DNA of 64,000 nt from Pseudanabaena sp. Chao 1811 (GTDB lineage: Bacteria; Cyanobacteriota; Cyanobacteriia; Pseudanabaenales; Pseudanabaenaceae). The stretch's first letter is position 1. Each line of letters starts with the position of its first letter. The stretch covers positions 2,458,001-2,522,000 of the forward strand of contig NZ_CP101416.1 in NCBI RefSeq assembly GCF_027942295.1. Direction: 5' to 3'. Below the pieces are notes generated by a model. The model saw only the letters and a program-made list of their open reading frames with translations. It was not told the origin of the DNA and did not search any database. Positions 41,461 through 50,400 of the stretch are shown here, one piece after another. Made by a program: the position numbers and the translations under genes.

Positions 41461-42552
41461 CTAAGGAATAAGATCGAGAAACATAGCAGAGATTGCAGTT
41501 TCATTAGCATCGCAAATACCACGCTCAGTAATCAATCCTGTGACTAGTCGGGCAGGTGTGACATCAAATCCATAATTTAAAGCAGTAGTTTCTAGGGGTG
41601 CAACACGTACTTTACCTATTTCACCGTTATCCTGTAGACCTTGCAGATAGAGAACTTCATCAGCACTACGAGTTTCGATCGCAATCTCTTTTAACCCATC
41701 GGAGATTTGCATGTCAAAGGTGGAACTCGGTAATGCCACATAAAAGGGAACCTTATTATCAAAGGCGGCGAGGGCCTTGAGATATGTCCCAATTTTATTA
41801 GCAACATCACCACTACGAGTAGTGCGATCGGTTCCAACGATGCAGAGATCGACCTTGCCATATTGCATCAATAGTCCACCCGTATTATCGGTAATCAATG
41901 TATGGGGAATCTTTGATTGTCCGAGTTCCCATGCGGTCAGGTTTGCGCCCTGATTGCGTGGACGGGTTTCATCGACCCATACATGAACGTTGATCCCCCG
42001 ATCGCTAGCTTCATAAATCGGTGCTAAGGCACTACCGCGATCAACGATCGCCAACCATCCCGCATTACAGTGCGTCAGAATATTGACAGGTTCGCCTTGG
42101 GGTTTAGTTTTAGAGATCGCCTCAATTATTTCACAGCCATATCTACCAATATTGCGCGTACCAACTACATCTTCATCGGAAATAGCGATCGCTTCTTTAA
42201 GGGCAACTTCTACTAAATCAAGTTTTTTTGTGGCGGCTTTTTCTAATACAGAGAGTAAGCGATCGACTGCCCACATCAGGTTTACAGCAGTGGGGCGGGC
42301 GCGACGAATCACTGCGGAAAGTTCTTTAATCTTGTCAAGATCACCTTTGCTTTCTCTTGCAGCTAGGTACACACCAAAGGCGGCGACATTGCCGATTACG
42401 CCTGCTCCGCGCACGGTCATATCTTGGATGGCGAGTGTGGCATCGGCGCTAGTTTTGAGGGTCTTTGTCACTAAACTGAAGGGAAGCTGGGTTTGGTCTA
42501 TCACAACGAGATCGCCGTCTTCTAGCCAAAATGCCTTGTATGTAGAATTCAT
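41461..42552 (-). CDS. mtnA: Methylthioribose-1-phosphate isomerase
   Basis: The protein of 363 residues carries the eIF2B-like isomerase signatures: TVRGAGVIGNVAAFGVYLA, the LTHCNAGWLA segment with its catalytic Cys, and TDRTTRSGDVANKIGTYLKA with the catalytic Asp. It turns methylthioribose-1-phosphate into methylthioribulose-1-phosphate in methionine salvage, the step after mtnP (34010-34885). The ATG at 42552 has a GAGGAGA site at 4 bp, so the extension to 42579 is rejected. It reads away from the toxin-antitoxin block. Confidence 0.94.
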   Translation of the reverse strand: MNSTYKAFWLEDGDLVVIDQTQLPFSLVTKTLKTSADATLAIQDMTVRGAGVIGNVAAFGVYLAARESKGDLDKIKELSAVIRRARPTAVNLMWAVDRLLSVLEKAATKKLDLVEVALKEAIAISDEDVVGTRNIGRYGCEIIEAISKTKPQGEPVNILTHCNAGWLAIVDRGSALAPIYEASDRGINVHVWVDETRPRNQGANLTAWELGQSKIPHTLITDNTGGLLMQYGKVDLCIVGTDRTTRSGDVANKIGTYLKALAAFDNKVPFYVALPSSTFDMQISDGLKEIAIETRSADEVLYLQGLQDNGEIGKVRVAPLETTALNYGFDVTPARLVTGLITERGICDANETAISAMFLDLIP

Positions 42553-42605
42553 AATTTCTCCTCGGATATCCTCGGACAATAGAGCGATTATTTCTCAATC
42601 ATGCT

Positions 42606-42710
42606 CTAAGTCCATCCTAAGCGCAAATTTATTTGGCAATATATTCTAACGTTAGGATTGCCAAACCAGACGGTGAGGGTGTTGTCGTAGTAGACTTTTA
42701 CTTCTGCCAT
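42606..42710 (-). pseudogene. Truncated DUF2283-like gene
   Basis: The frame MAEVKVYYDNTLTVWFGN is the typical opening of DUF2283 proteins, but after about 20 residues it turns into unrelated sequence and stops at 34 residues, less than half of the usual length. It probably lost its 3' part when the surrounding block changed. It has a ribosome-binding region (GGAGAAAAACT) and could still be translated. It is next to the MazF-like gene, in the same orientation. Confidence 0.6.
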
Positions 42711-42720
42711 AGTTTTTCTC

Positions 42721-43053
42721 CTATTGACTGATTATCTCGATAACTTTAGCGATCGCTTGATTAGTCTTGGTAGATTTGAGATGTCCTGCAATGGATAAAA
42801 TAATCGACTGATCGGCGGTAAATATGCGATTGGGTCTGATATTACTGGGTTTGTTTAAGCTTCCTGTCTCAAAGTCGTTGTTGTTGATAGCTACTGCATA
42901 GGAATCTGTAAGATTTTGGCTGGTAATCTGACACAAGATTAGATCGTCACCGCGTAAGGTTGCGATTACTAAGGCTGGGCGGCGTTTGCTTTGTGATAGG
43001 TCAGAGAATGGGAAAGGGACAATCACGATATCTCCTTTTACAAATCTTGCCAT
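42721..43053 (-). CDS. MazF/PemK-family toxin
   Basis: The 110-residue protein has the PemK/MazF pattern: FVKGDIVIVPFPFSDLSQSKRRPALVIA, then LILCQITSQN and FTADQSIILSIAGHL. The R-P-A-[LV]-V-[IL] motif contributes to the active site in this family. It cleaves mRNA at short sequences. The start overlaps the antitoxin gene by 16 bp, indicating translational coupling. Other TA pairs in the window are unrelated to it. Confidence 0.9.
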   Translation of the reverse strand: MARFVKGDIVIVPFPFSDLSQSKRRPALVIATLRGDDLILCQITSQNLTDSYAVAINNNDFETGSLNKPSNIRPNRIFTADQSIILSIAGHLKSTKTNQAIAKVIEIISQ

Positions 43054-43232
43054 GCTTCGTCTTCCTCTGGGCTAAGCCAGTCTTTTGCTAGAGATGATTC
43101 GCTCATCATAGTGATTTCTAGTTTTTCTTGTTGGTATTGAGATTTGAGAGATAGTAAAAATTCGAGTACTTGTTCTAATAATGGTTCAGGTACTTGTTCA
43201 ATTTCATGGGCGATCGCTTCTTTAGTGTTCAT
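43038..43232 (-). CDS. Antitoxin partner of the MazF-like toxin
   Basis: The 64-residue acidic protein starts MNTKEAIAHEIEQVPEPLLE and ends SPEEDEAWQDL. The N-terminal LLEQVLEFLLSLK motif and the acidic C-terminus are typical of small cyanobacterial antitoxins of the DUF2281 type. It lies directly upstream of the toxin, overlapping by 16 bp, with AGGAG at a good distance from the start. The partner toxin defines its role; the family name is by similarity of pattern. Confidence 0.78.
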   Translation of the reverse strand: MNTKEAIAHEIEQVPEPLLEQVLEFLLSLKSQYQQEKLEITMMSESSLAKDWLSPEEDEAWQDL

Positions 43233-43247
43233 TTTATTTCTCCTGTC

Positions 43248-43394
43248 TTACATTTCAGATAGCCAAGCATTGATATTAGTGATGAGTTCTTGAGTGGTTT
43301 GTCCTCCTGTGAATAGGCGTGTTTGGATTGATGCTAGGTTTTGGCAGAGTTGGGTGATCGCCTCATTAGCACTTTTGCCATAAAGGGCGATCGC
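43248..43394 (-). pseudogene. Gene fragment lacking a start
   Basis: A frame of 48 codons, beginning AIALYGKSANEAITQL and ending NINAWLSEM, has no start codon and is preceded by a stop. Its composition is that of a normal coding end, so it is probably the surviving C-terminus of a decayed gene. I do not recognise the family. It lies between the antitoxin and the unknown module at 43421-45943. Confidence 0.4.
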
Positions 43395-43420
43395 TATTTA
43401 AAAAGCACCTTTAAATAGAA

Positions 43421-45019
43421 CTAAAAAGCAATATCATCGTATGGACTAAGTTGTTTTGTTGGCTGCTCTTTCAAATACAGCAAAAATTCAATCAACTCTT
43501 CTTTTTCTAATTGACGGCGAGAGGACTTACCAAACTTACATAGCAAATATTCTTTCCCTTGTCTTGTATTCCAGCCTATACGATTCATCTCAATTAAAAC
43601 TTGATTGATCGCTGTCTCTCTATCTGCTAGAACCATTCTCCTGTATAAAGAAACCTCAAGTTGAGTTAGCTCATCATTAAAGATTTCCTGTTTTGCTTCT
43701 ATGATTATTTGCTTTAAATCGTAAGGATCAATATAACCAAAAGATTCAGGGGAATCTTCATATAGATCTTCTTCGCTTTCATACCAATTCTCTAAATGTT
43801 CTATCCACGGCTCCACTGATAGGCTCTCTTCTGTGGAATCAGGTATTTGAATTTCTTTATTTGCTTTGACATATTTTAGATATTGTCGAAGAAAGTTTTT
43901 ACATTTTTCCGCGAGAGAATAATATTCATCATCATTTATCAATTCAGAAGCCTTGCTGATATCATCTATGGCATCTTGATAGTTCGCAATCCAAGCATTA
44001 GTAAATCCTCTAAATTGATAGAATTTTGGTGAATTCTTATCTGTTATTGAATTTAATAAAATCAAACATTCTTCATACTGCTCTAGCTCATAAAGTTCTA
44101 TGGCTTCTTCATAAATAAATTCATCTAAGAACAAAAATGTGCCATTGTACAAATACTTAGTGAACCGATTAAATTGGTATTTCAAATTCTTATTACTTAC
44201 ATTTATTATCCAGTTTTTAACAGGTTCGCTTAAATCAGATGGTAAATTTGGAATTGGTTGTTGCAAAGATAATTCACTCATTTTATTTGAATCAAAAAAA
44301 ACAACCAAGTCATTGAGTAAATTTTTGCGTGTTATTAAGCACTCGCGCTCACGAATTTTTACATTGTTGGGTAAATTGAGTTTACTACGTATCCACAAAG
44401 TCAAAGACTTACCCTTGATAATGTAAGGATCAACTGATATTGAATCAACATAACTGAATGGCAATTTACCATTAGGGAAAGTACAACTAACTTCTGGATC
44501 GCCAGCCCATGGAAATTCTGGAAATTCTTGTTTCATTGCTTGTCCAAACTTTATCCAAGAATTTTTAAGAGACCCTGATTCAAAAGGACAAGCAAACAAA
44601 CGTTCAACATCCTTGACTTCAGTTAAAGAATCTATTTCACGATTAAATTCTTTCGCCCCAGCCGATCTCAAACAAATTGCTACATCAATAGCTTCGAGTA
44701 ATGCTTCAGGTCTAATTTTTAACAAAATTGGTCCATATGGATTAGGTACAGCCGAATCACCCTTGAGTGATTTAGCAAATGTTTTACCAAAATCAGACAG
44801 ATTAACAAATACTTTTCCCCATACTTCGTTAGCTTTGTCTGTACCATCAGTTTCAAATTTTGTAAAGTTTTTAAGACTGTTTTCTAAACAAGCTCTCGAA
44901 GGTATCCCACCCAAAGACAAATAAGATTGTAAATCAGCAAGTTGGCAAGCGTGGTAAAGAACAATTCCTCTTTGATTAAAGAGATTTACTAATTGTTCTA
45001 TGTCATTTCCCTTAAACAT
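43421..45019 (-). CDS. Unknown protein with possible ADP-ribosyltransferase-like N-terminus and TPR-like C-terminus
   Basis: The 532-residue protein opens with VLYHACQLADLQSYLSLGGIPSRA, which resembles the Y-H-x-T/A-x-x-x-N/D-L start of DUF4433/DarT-type ADP-ribosyltransferases. The segment DPEVSCTFPNGKLPFSYVDSISVD could hold the catalytic Glu strand by position. This is a weak pattern match. From about 300 there are helical pairs of TPR type (YEEAIELYELEQYEECLILL..., FTNAWIANYQDAIDDISKA). The second gene of the pair, 45035-45943, is 15 bp upstream. The pair is in an accessory block. A toxin or effector function is inferred only. Confidence 0.5.
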   Translation of the reverse strand: MFKGNDIEQLVNLFNQRGIVLYHACQLADLQSYLSLGGIPSRACLENSLKNFTKFETDGTDKANEVWGKVFVNLSDFGKTFAKSLKGDSAVPNPYGPILLKIRPEALLEAIDVAICLRSAGAKEFNREIDSLTEVKDVERLFACPFESGSLKNSWIKFGQAMKQEFPEFPWAGDPEVSCTFPNGKLPFSYVDSISVDPYIIKGKSLTLWIRSKLNLPNNVKIRERECLITRKNLLNDLVVFFDSNKMSELSLQQPIPNLPSDLSEPVKNWIINVSNKNLKYQFNRFTKYLYNGTFLFLDEFIYEEAIELYELEQYEECLILLNSITDKNSPKFYQFRGFTNAWIANYQDAIDDISKASELINDDEYYSLAEKCKNFLRQYLKYVKANKEIQIPDSTEESLSVEPWIEHLENWYESEEDLYEDSPESFGYIDPYDLKQIIIEAKQEIFNDELTQLEVSLYRRMVLADRETAINQVLIEMNRIGWNTRQGKEYLLCKFGKSSRRQLEKEELIEFLLYLKEQPTKQLSPYDDIAF

Positions 45020-45034
45020 CTATTTGATTACTCC

Positions 45035-45943
45035 TTAAAAAAGAACAAGTTGGGCAATATCTTGAATATTGCGAGATTCAGACAAGAAACAACTAGCTAG
45101 TTTTTCAGATTCAGCTTGAAGCATTTCTGATATTGTCGGTGATACTAATTTCCATAATTTAGAGGCGGTATCAAGTGTCAAACCAACTTTGCCAAGTCTC
45201 CAGTCAACTTCTCTTGTCCACCAATAAGAAGTCAAAGATTGGTTTGTTATCGCACTTTCACAATAGAAACTAGCCCAAGTTATCTGACGGTAAGGGATCT
45301 TAAAAATTTTTGATGCTTCTCTTAAAGCCTCTTTACCCTTTGATGTATGTTTATCAATAGCAATCCAGAAAGGAAATTCTTCTATTTGTGAAGTTGACTC
45401 AGAACGATAAACTTCTGGTAAGTTTTCCACAACACTTAAATAAGCTGCTGCTTGCATAAATGCTCTATCCCAAGGCCATCCACCTCGTTTAAATCCTTTG
45501 TAAGCAGAGTTAACAATAGCTAATCTTTCCTCGTCATGACATTCTGTAATTACCCATTCCCAAAAGTCATGAGGTCTCTTAATTGCTTCTGATATGATTT
45601 TAATATCCCGATCTGAGGGTAAATTACATAAAACCGAAAAGTCTTCTTGAGAGAGTGCATATCCCAGTGAACCAAGACCTGCGGCATCTTTTATTTTGAC
45701 CGATTTTGCTGTTTTTATTAGAGCTTCAGTAATATTTTCGTCTTTAGTAAATTTTAGATTACCACCTAAAACCCAACATTCTTCAAATACAATCACAGAC
45801 AAACGATTTTTAAGCCATTCTTTATCTCCAGTTTTCACTAGATGCTCAGCAACAACTTTAGTAAGCTCTGCATTACCACGTCGTACAGCTTTTTGCAATA
45901 ATGACCGACACGCTTGATCAGTTTCGGGTCTTGGCTTTCTCAT
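45035..45943 (-). CDS. Unknown protein, partner of the 43421 gene
   Basis: The 302-residue helical protein has SLLQKAVRRGNAELTKVVAEHL and LKNRLSVIVFEECWVLG near the start, PFWIAIDKHTSKGKEALREASK in the middle and a Trp-rich YWWTREVDWRLGKVGLT later. These segments resemble the C-terminal helical domain of MgsA/RarA AAA+ proteins, but no ATPase part exists. I do not recognise a named family. It is 15 bp upstream of the 43421 gene, on the same strand, and the two probably act together. In a TA model it would be the first gene and so a candidate antitoxin. The role is uncertain. Confidence 0.5.
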   Translation of the reverse strand: MRKPRPETDQACRSLLQKAVRRGNAELTKVVAEHLVKTGDKEWLKNRLSVIVFEECWVLGGNLKFTKDENITEALIKTAKSVKIKDAAGLGSLGYALSQEDFSVLCNLPSDRDIKIISEAIKRPHDFWEWVITECHDEERLAIVNSAYKGFKRGGWPWDRAFMQAAAYLSVVENLPEVYRSESTSQIEEFPFWIAIDKHTSKGKEALREASKIFKIPYRQITWASFYCESAITNQSLTSYWWTREVDWRLGKVGLTLDTASKLWKLVSPTISEMLQAESEKLASCFLSESRNIQDIAQLVLF

Positions 45944-46069
45944 ATTTATCCTGCGTTTTGTTTCTATGAAAATCAGGGATTGAGATAATTTAGTTAATCT
46001 ATATTGAGTGTCGTTTGTATTCTATAACTGTTTACAAAATACGTTTGTAATACTCTACAAGAAATTTAC

Positions 46070-46240
46070 TTAATTCGGTTTAACCGTCACTGTGAGATTT
46101 AGTCCCAAACTATCCAACCAAGCCGCCAACTCATACACCGCTTGACTTTTATCACTTGTGCCAAAATCTTTTACCCATTGGCGATCGCTTTCACCACCCA
46201 ATGAGATCGCGACATCATCAAGCGTCGCAATAAAAATCAA
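46070..46240 (-). pseudogene. Decayed C-terminal gene fragment
   Basis: A frame without start encodes IFIATLDDVAISLGGESDRQ and ends LNLTVTVKPN before a TAA at 46072-46070. It has good coding composition and lacks a 5' part. It immediately precedes the fragment at 46244-46483. The 854-bp stretch 45944-46797 holds only these fragments and the hairpin at 46484-46536. Confidence 0.4.
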
Positions 46241-46243
46241 GCT

Positions 46244-46483
46244 TTATTTCGATAACTGGATATCCTGCAAAAATATCTGAGCGATCGCCTTTAAAATTTG
46301 CAACACATCGTACAGACGGTTAGTCCTTGACAACATTGAATAGGTTTCCGAAAAATCATAAATCCCAAGCTGGCGATCTACCTTCACAAATAGGAAACTA
46401 TTGCCATTGGTAATCATGCTAAACAATGGAACTTGTTCTAACGGTGCAGCCATCACATAAGCAAGAGTTTGTAGAATCCCAAT
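46244..46483 (-). pseudogene. 3' fragment of a restriction-endonuclease-subunit-R-like gene
   Basis: From the hairpin edge the frame reads EIGILQTLAYVMAAPLEQVP, then LFSMITNGNSFLFVKVD, YDFSETYSMLSRTNRLYDVLQ and a stop. This matches the C-terminus of the short cyanobacterial proteins related to type I restriction R subunits (MA-x-P...PLFG-x-x-x-NG-x-x-F-x-F). About the first 120 residues of the normal length are missing; the break coincides with the hairpin at 46484-46536. Confidence 0.6.
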
Positions 46484-46536
46484 CTCATAAAATCCAATAG
46501 AGAGTTGCGCCGCAACTCTCTATTGGATTTTATGAG
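46484..46536. repeat. Perfect 26-bp hairpin at a gene breakpoint
   Basis: CTCATAAAATCCAATAGAGA and further bases (26 in all) pair perfectly with the right arm across one base (loop TGCGCCGCA region). One arm belongs to the reading frame of the truncated restriction-like gene. It lies upstream of that fragment, so it is not its terminator, and may be related to the event that truncated it. Confidence 0.6.
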
Positions 46537-46797
46537 TGGCTAGGGCTATATATGAAACTTTAAGGAGTTGATCCCGTTATATATTGATACGCTTGTTTAT
46601 AAAAGTTAAGTATTTTCTCGTTATTTTCGTTAAGACAGTAAAGATTTCCTAAAGAATCGCTTAGACCAACACAGATTATCCTTAAATAAATGTTTATATT
46701 ATGACCACTTCCAACAGATTTGATAGTAATCCATCTATAAAGGATGTGATGTTCTGTTGAGTGCAGAAATTGAACATACGTGAATTAAGGTGCATGA

Positions 46798-47943
46798 ATG
46801 AAGATAGGCGTTATCAAAGAAATAGAATTTGGTGAACGTAGAGTCGCGCTAATTCCTGAAGTTGTTAGTCGCTTGACCAAAAATGGTTTAGAAGTCTTAG
46901 TCGAGAGTCATGCTGGTGAATTATCCTTTTTCGCGGATTCTGCCTATACAGAAGCAGGAGCCAAGATTATTACCGATAAAAGCACTCTCATCAACGAATC
47001 AGATATTCTGCTTAAGGTGGGAGCACCTCGCGAAGAAGAAGTGAGCATGTTCAAACAAGGACAAATCACCATCGGCTTTCTCAATCCATTAGGAAGACCC
47101 GAACTCATTCGCCGTCTTGCCCATCAGGGAGTCACCGCTCTGAGTATGGAGATGATCCCCCGCAGTAGTCGCGCCCAAAGTATGGATGCGCTCTCTTCAC
47201 AAGCCTCGATCGCAGGTTACAAGGCTGTACTCCTCGCCGCCGCCGCCCTACCGAAATACTTACCGATGCTAACCACCGCCGCAGGCACGATCCCGCCTGC
47301 TAAGGTCGTGGTATTGGGTGCAGGGGTGGCAGGACTTCAGGCGATCGCTACAGCCCGTCGTCTCGGCGCTCAAGTCGAAGCTTACGATATCCGTCCTGCG
47401 GTGCGGGAAGAAGTACAGAGCCTCGGTGCAAAGTTTATTGATGTAATTCTGCAAGAAGATACTACAGCCGCAGGTGGCTATGCTAAGGAGATTTCTGAGG
47501 CGGCAAAGCATCATGCTCAGGTGGTTTTAGCGAAACATATCAAGGAAGCTGATATCGTGATCACCACTGCCCAAGTCCCCGGACGCAAAGCCCCTGTGAT
47601 GGTTACGGAAGCCATGATTTCGCAAATGCGGCGCGGTTCGATTATTGTCGATCTCGCAGGTGAGCAGGGTGGTAATTGCGAAGGAACGGTTGCAGGTAAG
47701 GATGTGATTTCCCACGGTGTAACCATCATCTCGCCAATTAATTTGCCCGCCACAATGCCCATCCATGCTTCTCAGAAATATGCGAAGAATTTACTCAATC
47801 TTCTCAATCATTTAATTAAGAAAGGCGAACTGCATCTTGATTTTGCCGATGACATTATCAGCAGTACTTGCATTACCCACGCTGGCGAAATTCTCAATCA
47901 GCGCGTGAAAGATGCTCTATCACCATTAGCAGTTACCGCCTAG
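46798..47943 (+). CDS. pntA: NAD(P) transhydrogenase subunit alpha, part 1 (NAD-binding)
   Basis: The 381-residue protein is the soluble dI domain. It shows GVIKEIEFGERRVALIPEVV at the start, VVVLGAGVAGLQAIATARRLGAQVEAYDIRP as the NAD-binding Rossmann element, and RGSIIVDLAGEQGGNCEGT. Proton-driven transhydrogenase moves hydride between NADH and NADP. Cyanobacteria carry it as three genes, and here the order is pntA1-pntA2-pntB. An upstream gap (46537-46797) has no gene and is presumably its promoter. Confidence 0.96.
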   Translation: MKIGVIKEIEFGERRVALIPEVVSRLTKNGLEVLVESHAGELSFFADSAYTEAGAKIITDKSTLINESDILLKVGAPREEEVSMFKQGQITIGFLNPLGRPELIRRLAHQGVTALSMEMIPRSSRAQSMDALSSQASIAGYKAVLLAAAALPKYLPMLTTAAGTIPPAKVVVLGAGVAGLQAIATARRLGAQVEAYDIRPAVREEVQSLGAKFIDVILQEDTTAAGGYAKEISEAAKHHAQVVLAKHIKEADIVITTAQVPGRKAPVMVTEAMISQMRRGSIIVDLAGEQGGNCEGTVAGKDVISHGVTIISPINLPATMPIHASQKYAKNLLNLLNHLIKKGELHLDFADDIISSTCITHAGEILNQRVKDALSPLAVTA

Positions 47944-47989
47944 CCATACCCTAGCCCCTTTCTCTAGGGGAGAGGGGAATCAAAAAACT

Positions 47990-48280
47990 ATGAATGAATC
48001 ATTAATTAGCGCTCTATTTGTCTTTGTACTTGCTTCCTTTGCAGGATTTGAAGTAATTAACAAAGTTCCTCCGACATTGCATACACCGCTAATGTCAGGT
48101 TCCAATGCCATTTCAGGAATCTCAGTCATTGGCGCTCTCATCGTCGCAGGTAGCGATGTAAATCCTAATCTCTCCGTAGTTCTCGGACTAATTTCAGTGG
48201 TCTGCGCCACCATCAACGTTGTCGGCGGCTTTCTAGTCACCGATCGCATGTTGCAAATGTTCAAGAAGAAAGAGGCATAA
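47990..48280 (+). CDS. NAD(P) transhydrogenase subunit alpha, part 2 (membrane)
   Basis: The 96-residue protein contains three hydrophobic helices (about 5-22, 35-56, 62-84), including FAGFEVINKVPPTLHTPLMSGSNAISG, a strongly conserved segment of the transhydrogenase alpha membrane part (dII). Together with PntB it builds the proton channel. It lies 46 bp after the first alpha gene and 6 bp before pntB. Confidence 0.93.
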   Translation: MNESLISALFVFVLASFAGFEVINKVPPTLHTPLMSGSNAISGISVIGALIVAGSDVNPNLSVVLGLISVVCATINVVGGFLVTDRMLQMFKKKEA

Positions 48281-48286
48281 ATTGCG

Positions 48287-49699
48287 ATGTTAGAGAATAT
48301 CTCGAACTACATACCAACTGGGATTCAGTTAACTTACCTAGTTGCAGCCTCACTCTTTATCGTCGGTCTCAAACAGATGGGATCACCAGCCACTGCGCGT
48401 CAGGGCAATTTGCTAGGAGCGATCGCCATGTTACTTGCCGTCGTGGCAACATTACTCGATAAGCAAGTTTTGAGCTATGGCTTGATTTTAGTGGCGATCG
48501 CGATCGGTTCCATCATTGGTGCGCTGATTGCCTACAAAGTTGCCATGACCGATATGCCGCAGATGGTCGGTTTACTGAATGGATTAGGTGGTTTAGCGTC
48601 TTCTTTAGTTGCTGTGGGGGCATATTGGCAAGTCATCAGTCATGGGCAAACCCTTGCCCTAGCCGATAACCTGTCGATTATCATCAGTATCCTCATCGGC
48701 AATATTACCTTTACAGGCAGTATGGTTGCCTTCGCTAAATTACAGGGGATCATTAAGGGCGCACCGATTCGCTTTGCCTATCAGCAGACGATCAACATTC
48801 TCCTGTTAGCTGCCTTTGTCTTTGGTTCGATTCTCTTAATTATCAATCCTGCCGATCTTGCGGGCTTTATTGGGATTAATGTCGTTTCCCTCCTCGTCGG
48901 TGTGCTGTTTGTGATCCCCATCGGTGGTGGTGATATGCCCGTGGTGATCTCACTGCTTAACTCCCTTTCAGGGGTTGCCGCCAGTGCCGCAGGCTTCGTG
49001 GTGATGAACAATGTGTTGATTATTTCGGGCGCACTAGTTGGTGCATCAGGTTTAATCCTCACCCAGATCATGTGCAAAGCCATGAACCGTACCCTCACCA
49101 ATGTGCTATTTAGTGGCTTTGGTTCCCCCGTTGCTGCTAGCGGCGATGCGGATGACAATACCAATAAGAGCGTCAAAACCATCGATCCCGAAGAATGCGC
49201 GATGATGTTGGGCTATGCGCGATCGGTCGTCATTGTCCCCGGTTATGGCATGGCAGTTGCCCAAGCGCAGCACGCTGTCCGCGAATTGTCCGATATGCTC
49301 GAGCGCAAAGGCGTTGAAGTAAAGTTTGCGATTCATCCTGTGGCAGGACGGATGCCCGGACATATGAATGTGTTACTCGCTGAAGCAAATGTTCCCTATT
49401 CGCAACTCTATGACATGGATGATATTAATACTCAGTTTGAGAATACTGATGTCGTCTTGATTATTGGTGCTAACGATGTGGTTAATCCTGCGGCACGGAC
49501 TAATCAAGCTAGTCCTATTTACGGAATGCCCATTCTGGAAGTGGATAAAGCTAAAAATGCGATCGTGATTAAACGCGGTATGAGTGCAGGTTTTGCTGGT
49601 GTAGAGAATGATCTGTTCTATCAGCAAAAAACAATGATGCTCTTTGGTGGAGCCAAGGACATGGTGGGCAAGCTTGCCAATGAGTTAAAGCAGATATAA
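48287..49699 (+). CDS. pntB: NAD(P) transhydrogenase subunit beta
   Basis: The 470-residue protein has eight to nine membrane helices in residues 10-270, with DMPQMVGLLNGLGGLASSLVA and PIGGGDMPVVISLLNSLSGVAA among them. The NADP-binding dIII domain follows at about 295-470 with VVIVPGYGMAVAQAQHAV and AGRMPGHMNVLLAEANVPY and GANDVVNPAAR. All key segments are intact. It ends the three-gene operon, before the terminator at 49707-49743. Confidence 0.97.
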   Translation: MLENISNYIPTGIQLTYLVAASLFIVGLKQMGSPATARQGNLLGAIAMLLAVVATLLDKQVLSYGLILVAIAIGSIIGALIAYKVAMTDMPQMVGLLNGLGGLASSLVAVGAYWQVISHGQTLALADNLSIIISILIGNITFTGSMVAFAKLQGIIKGAPIRFAYQQTINILLLAAFVFGSILLIINPADLAGFIGINVVSLLVGVLFVIPIGGGDMPVVISLLNSLSGVAASAAGFVVMNNVLIISGALVGASGLILTQIMCKAMNRTLTNVLFSGFGSPVAASGDADDNTNKSVKTIDPEECAMMLGYARSVVIVPGYGMAVAQAQHAVRELSDMLERKGVEVKFAIHPVAGRMPGHMNVLLAEANVPYSQLYDMDDINTQFENTDVVLIIGANDVVNPAARTNQASPIYGMPILEVDKAKNAIVIKRGMSAGFAGVENDLFYQQKTMMLFGGAKDMVGKLANELKQI

Positions 49700-49706
49700 A
49701 TAATCA

Positions 49707-49743
49707 AAAAGAAAGTAGCTCCCAAAGGGAGCTACTTTCTTTT
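49707..49743. terminator. Terminator between pntB and the Rrf2 gene
   Basis: GAAAGTAGCTCCC and GGGAGCTACTTTC pair perfectly around AAA, extended by AAAA/TTTT. It is 7 bp past pntB and lies between convergent genes, so both can use it. Confidence 0.9.
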
Positions 49744-49763
49744 CATGATCGCAAATATCAAGC

Positions 49764-50204
49764 TTAGATGTAATACATAGTGGTGGCGATTTGGCGTTGG
49801 CGTTGGCGATCGCAAAGATCCTTCAGCGTACAGCTATCTAAAACATGAGCAGCCGCCTTTTGAGCAGCTTCCCAAGCTTCACGAATTACCGACAGAGATG
49901 CACTCTCTTGACCTGATTTGCTATTGTTTTCCGCGATCGGATCGTAACCTTCGATGCCCTGAATAATTTCCAATAAGCTAATTTCCCAAGGCTCACGCGC
50001 CAAAATATATCCCCCTTTTGAGCCACGCTGACTTTTAACCAGACCCTGCCGCTTGAGAGTAGCCAGCAATTGCTCTAAATAGCGATCGGGAATATTTTGC
50101 TGATGGGCAATTTGCCGAATTTGGAGAGGTTGATCGATCGCAAAGTTACTGGCTAACTCGAGCATCGCCAAGATTGCATATTCACTCTTTAAAGAAAGTT
50201 CCAC
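49764..50204 (-). CDS. Rrf2-family transcriptional regulator
   Basis: The 146-residue protein begins MELSLKSEYAILAMLELA and shows the Rrf2 winged-helix pattern IRQIAHQQNIPDRYLEQLLATLKRQGLVKSQRGSKGGYIL. It has only two cysteines in the cluster loop region (DSCTLKDLC) against three in IscR, so binding of an Fe-S cluster is uncertain. It may regulate nearby or distant genes, such as Fe-S or cysteine metabolism. Nothing in its 200-bp upstream gap is decisive. Confidence 0.9.
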   Translation of the reverse strand: MELSLKSEYAILAMLELASNFAIDQPLQIRQIAHQQNIPDRYLEQLLATLKRQGLVKSQRGSKGGYILAREPWEISLLEIIQGIEGYDPIAENNSKSGQESASLSVIREAWEAAQKAAAHVLDSCTLKDLCDRQRQRQIATTMYYI

Positions 50205-50400
50205 AAGTGTCTGTAACTCTTATTTTTGAAGGTGTTTTTAAAGCTTATTTAAAATTCAGGTAGTGGTAATCCATAACAAAAAGTGTTAGATGATCCCCAA
50301 CTACTGCATCCTATGATACTACGGCATAACACTGTAAATTCTGGATTTAATTGTGATTTTAAAGCCATGCGCGTCGCGTAATGCTTCAAAATTGTTCTAA

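Noticed and set aside
45944-46797. An intact gene in this gap
   Set aside because: Only 3' fragments with stops and missing starts are present.
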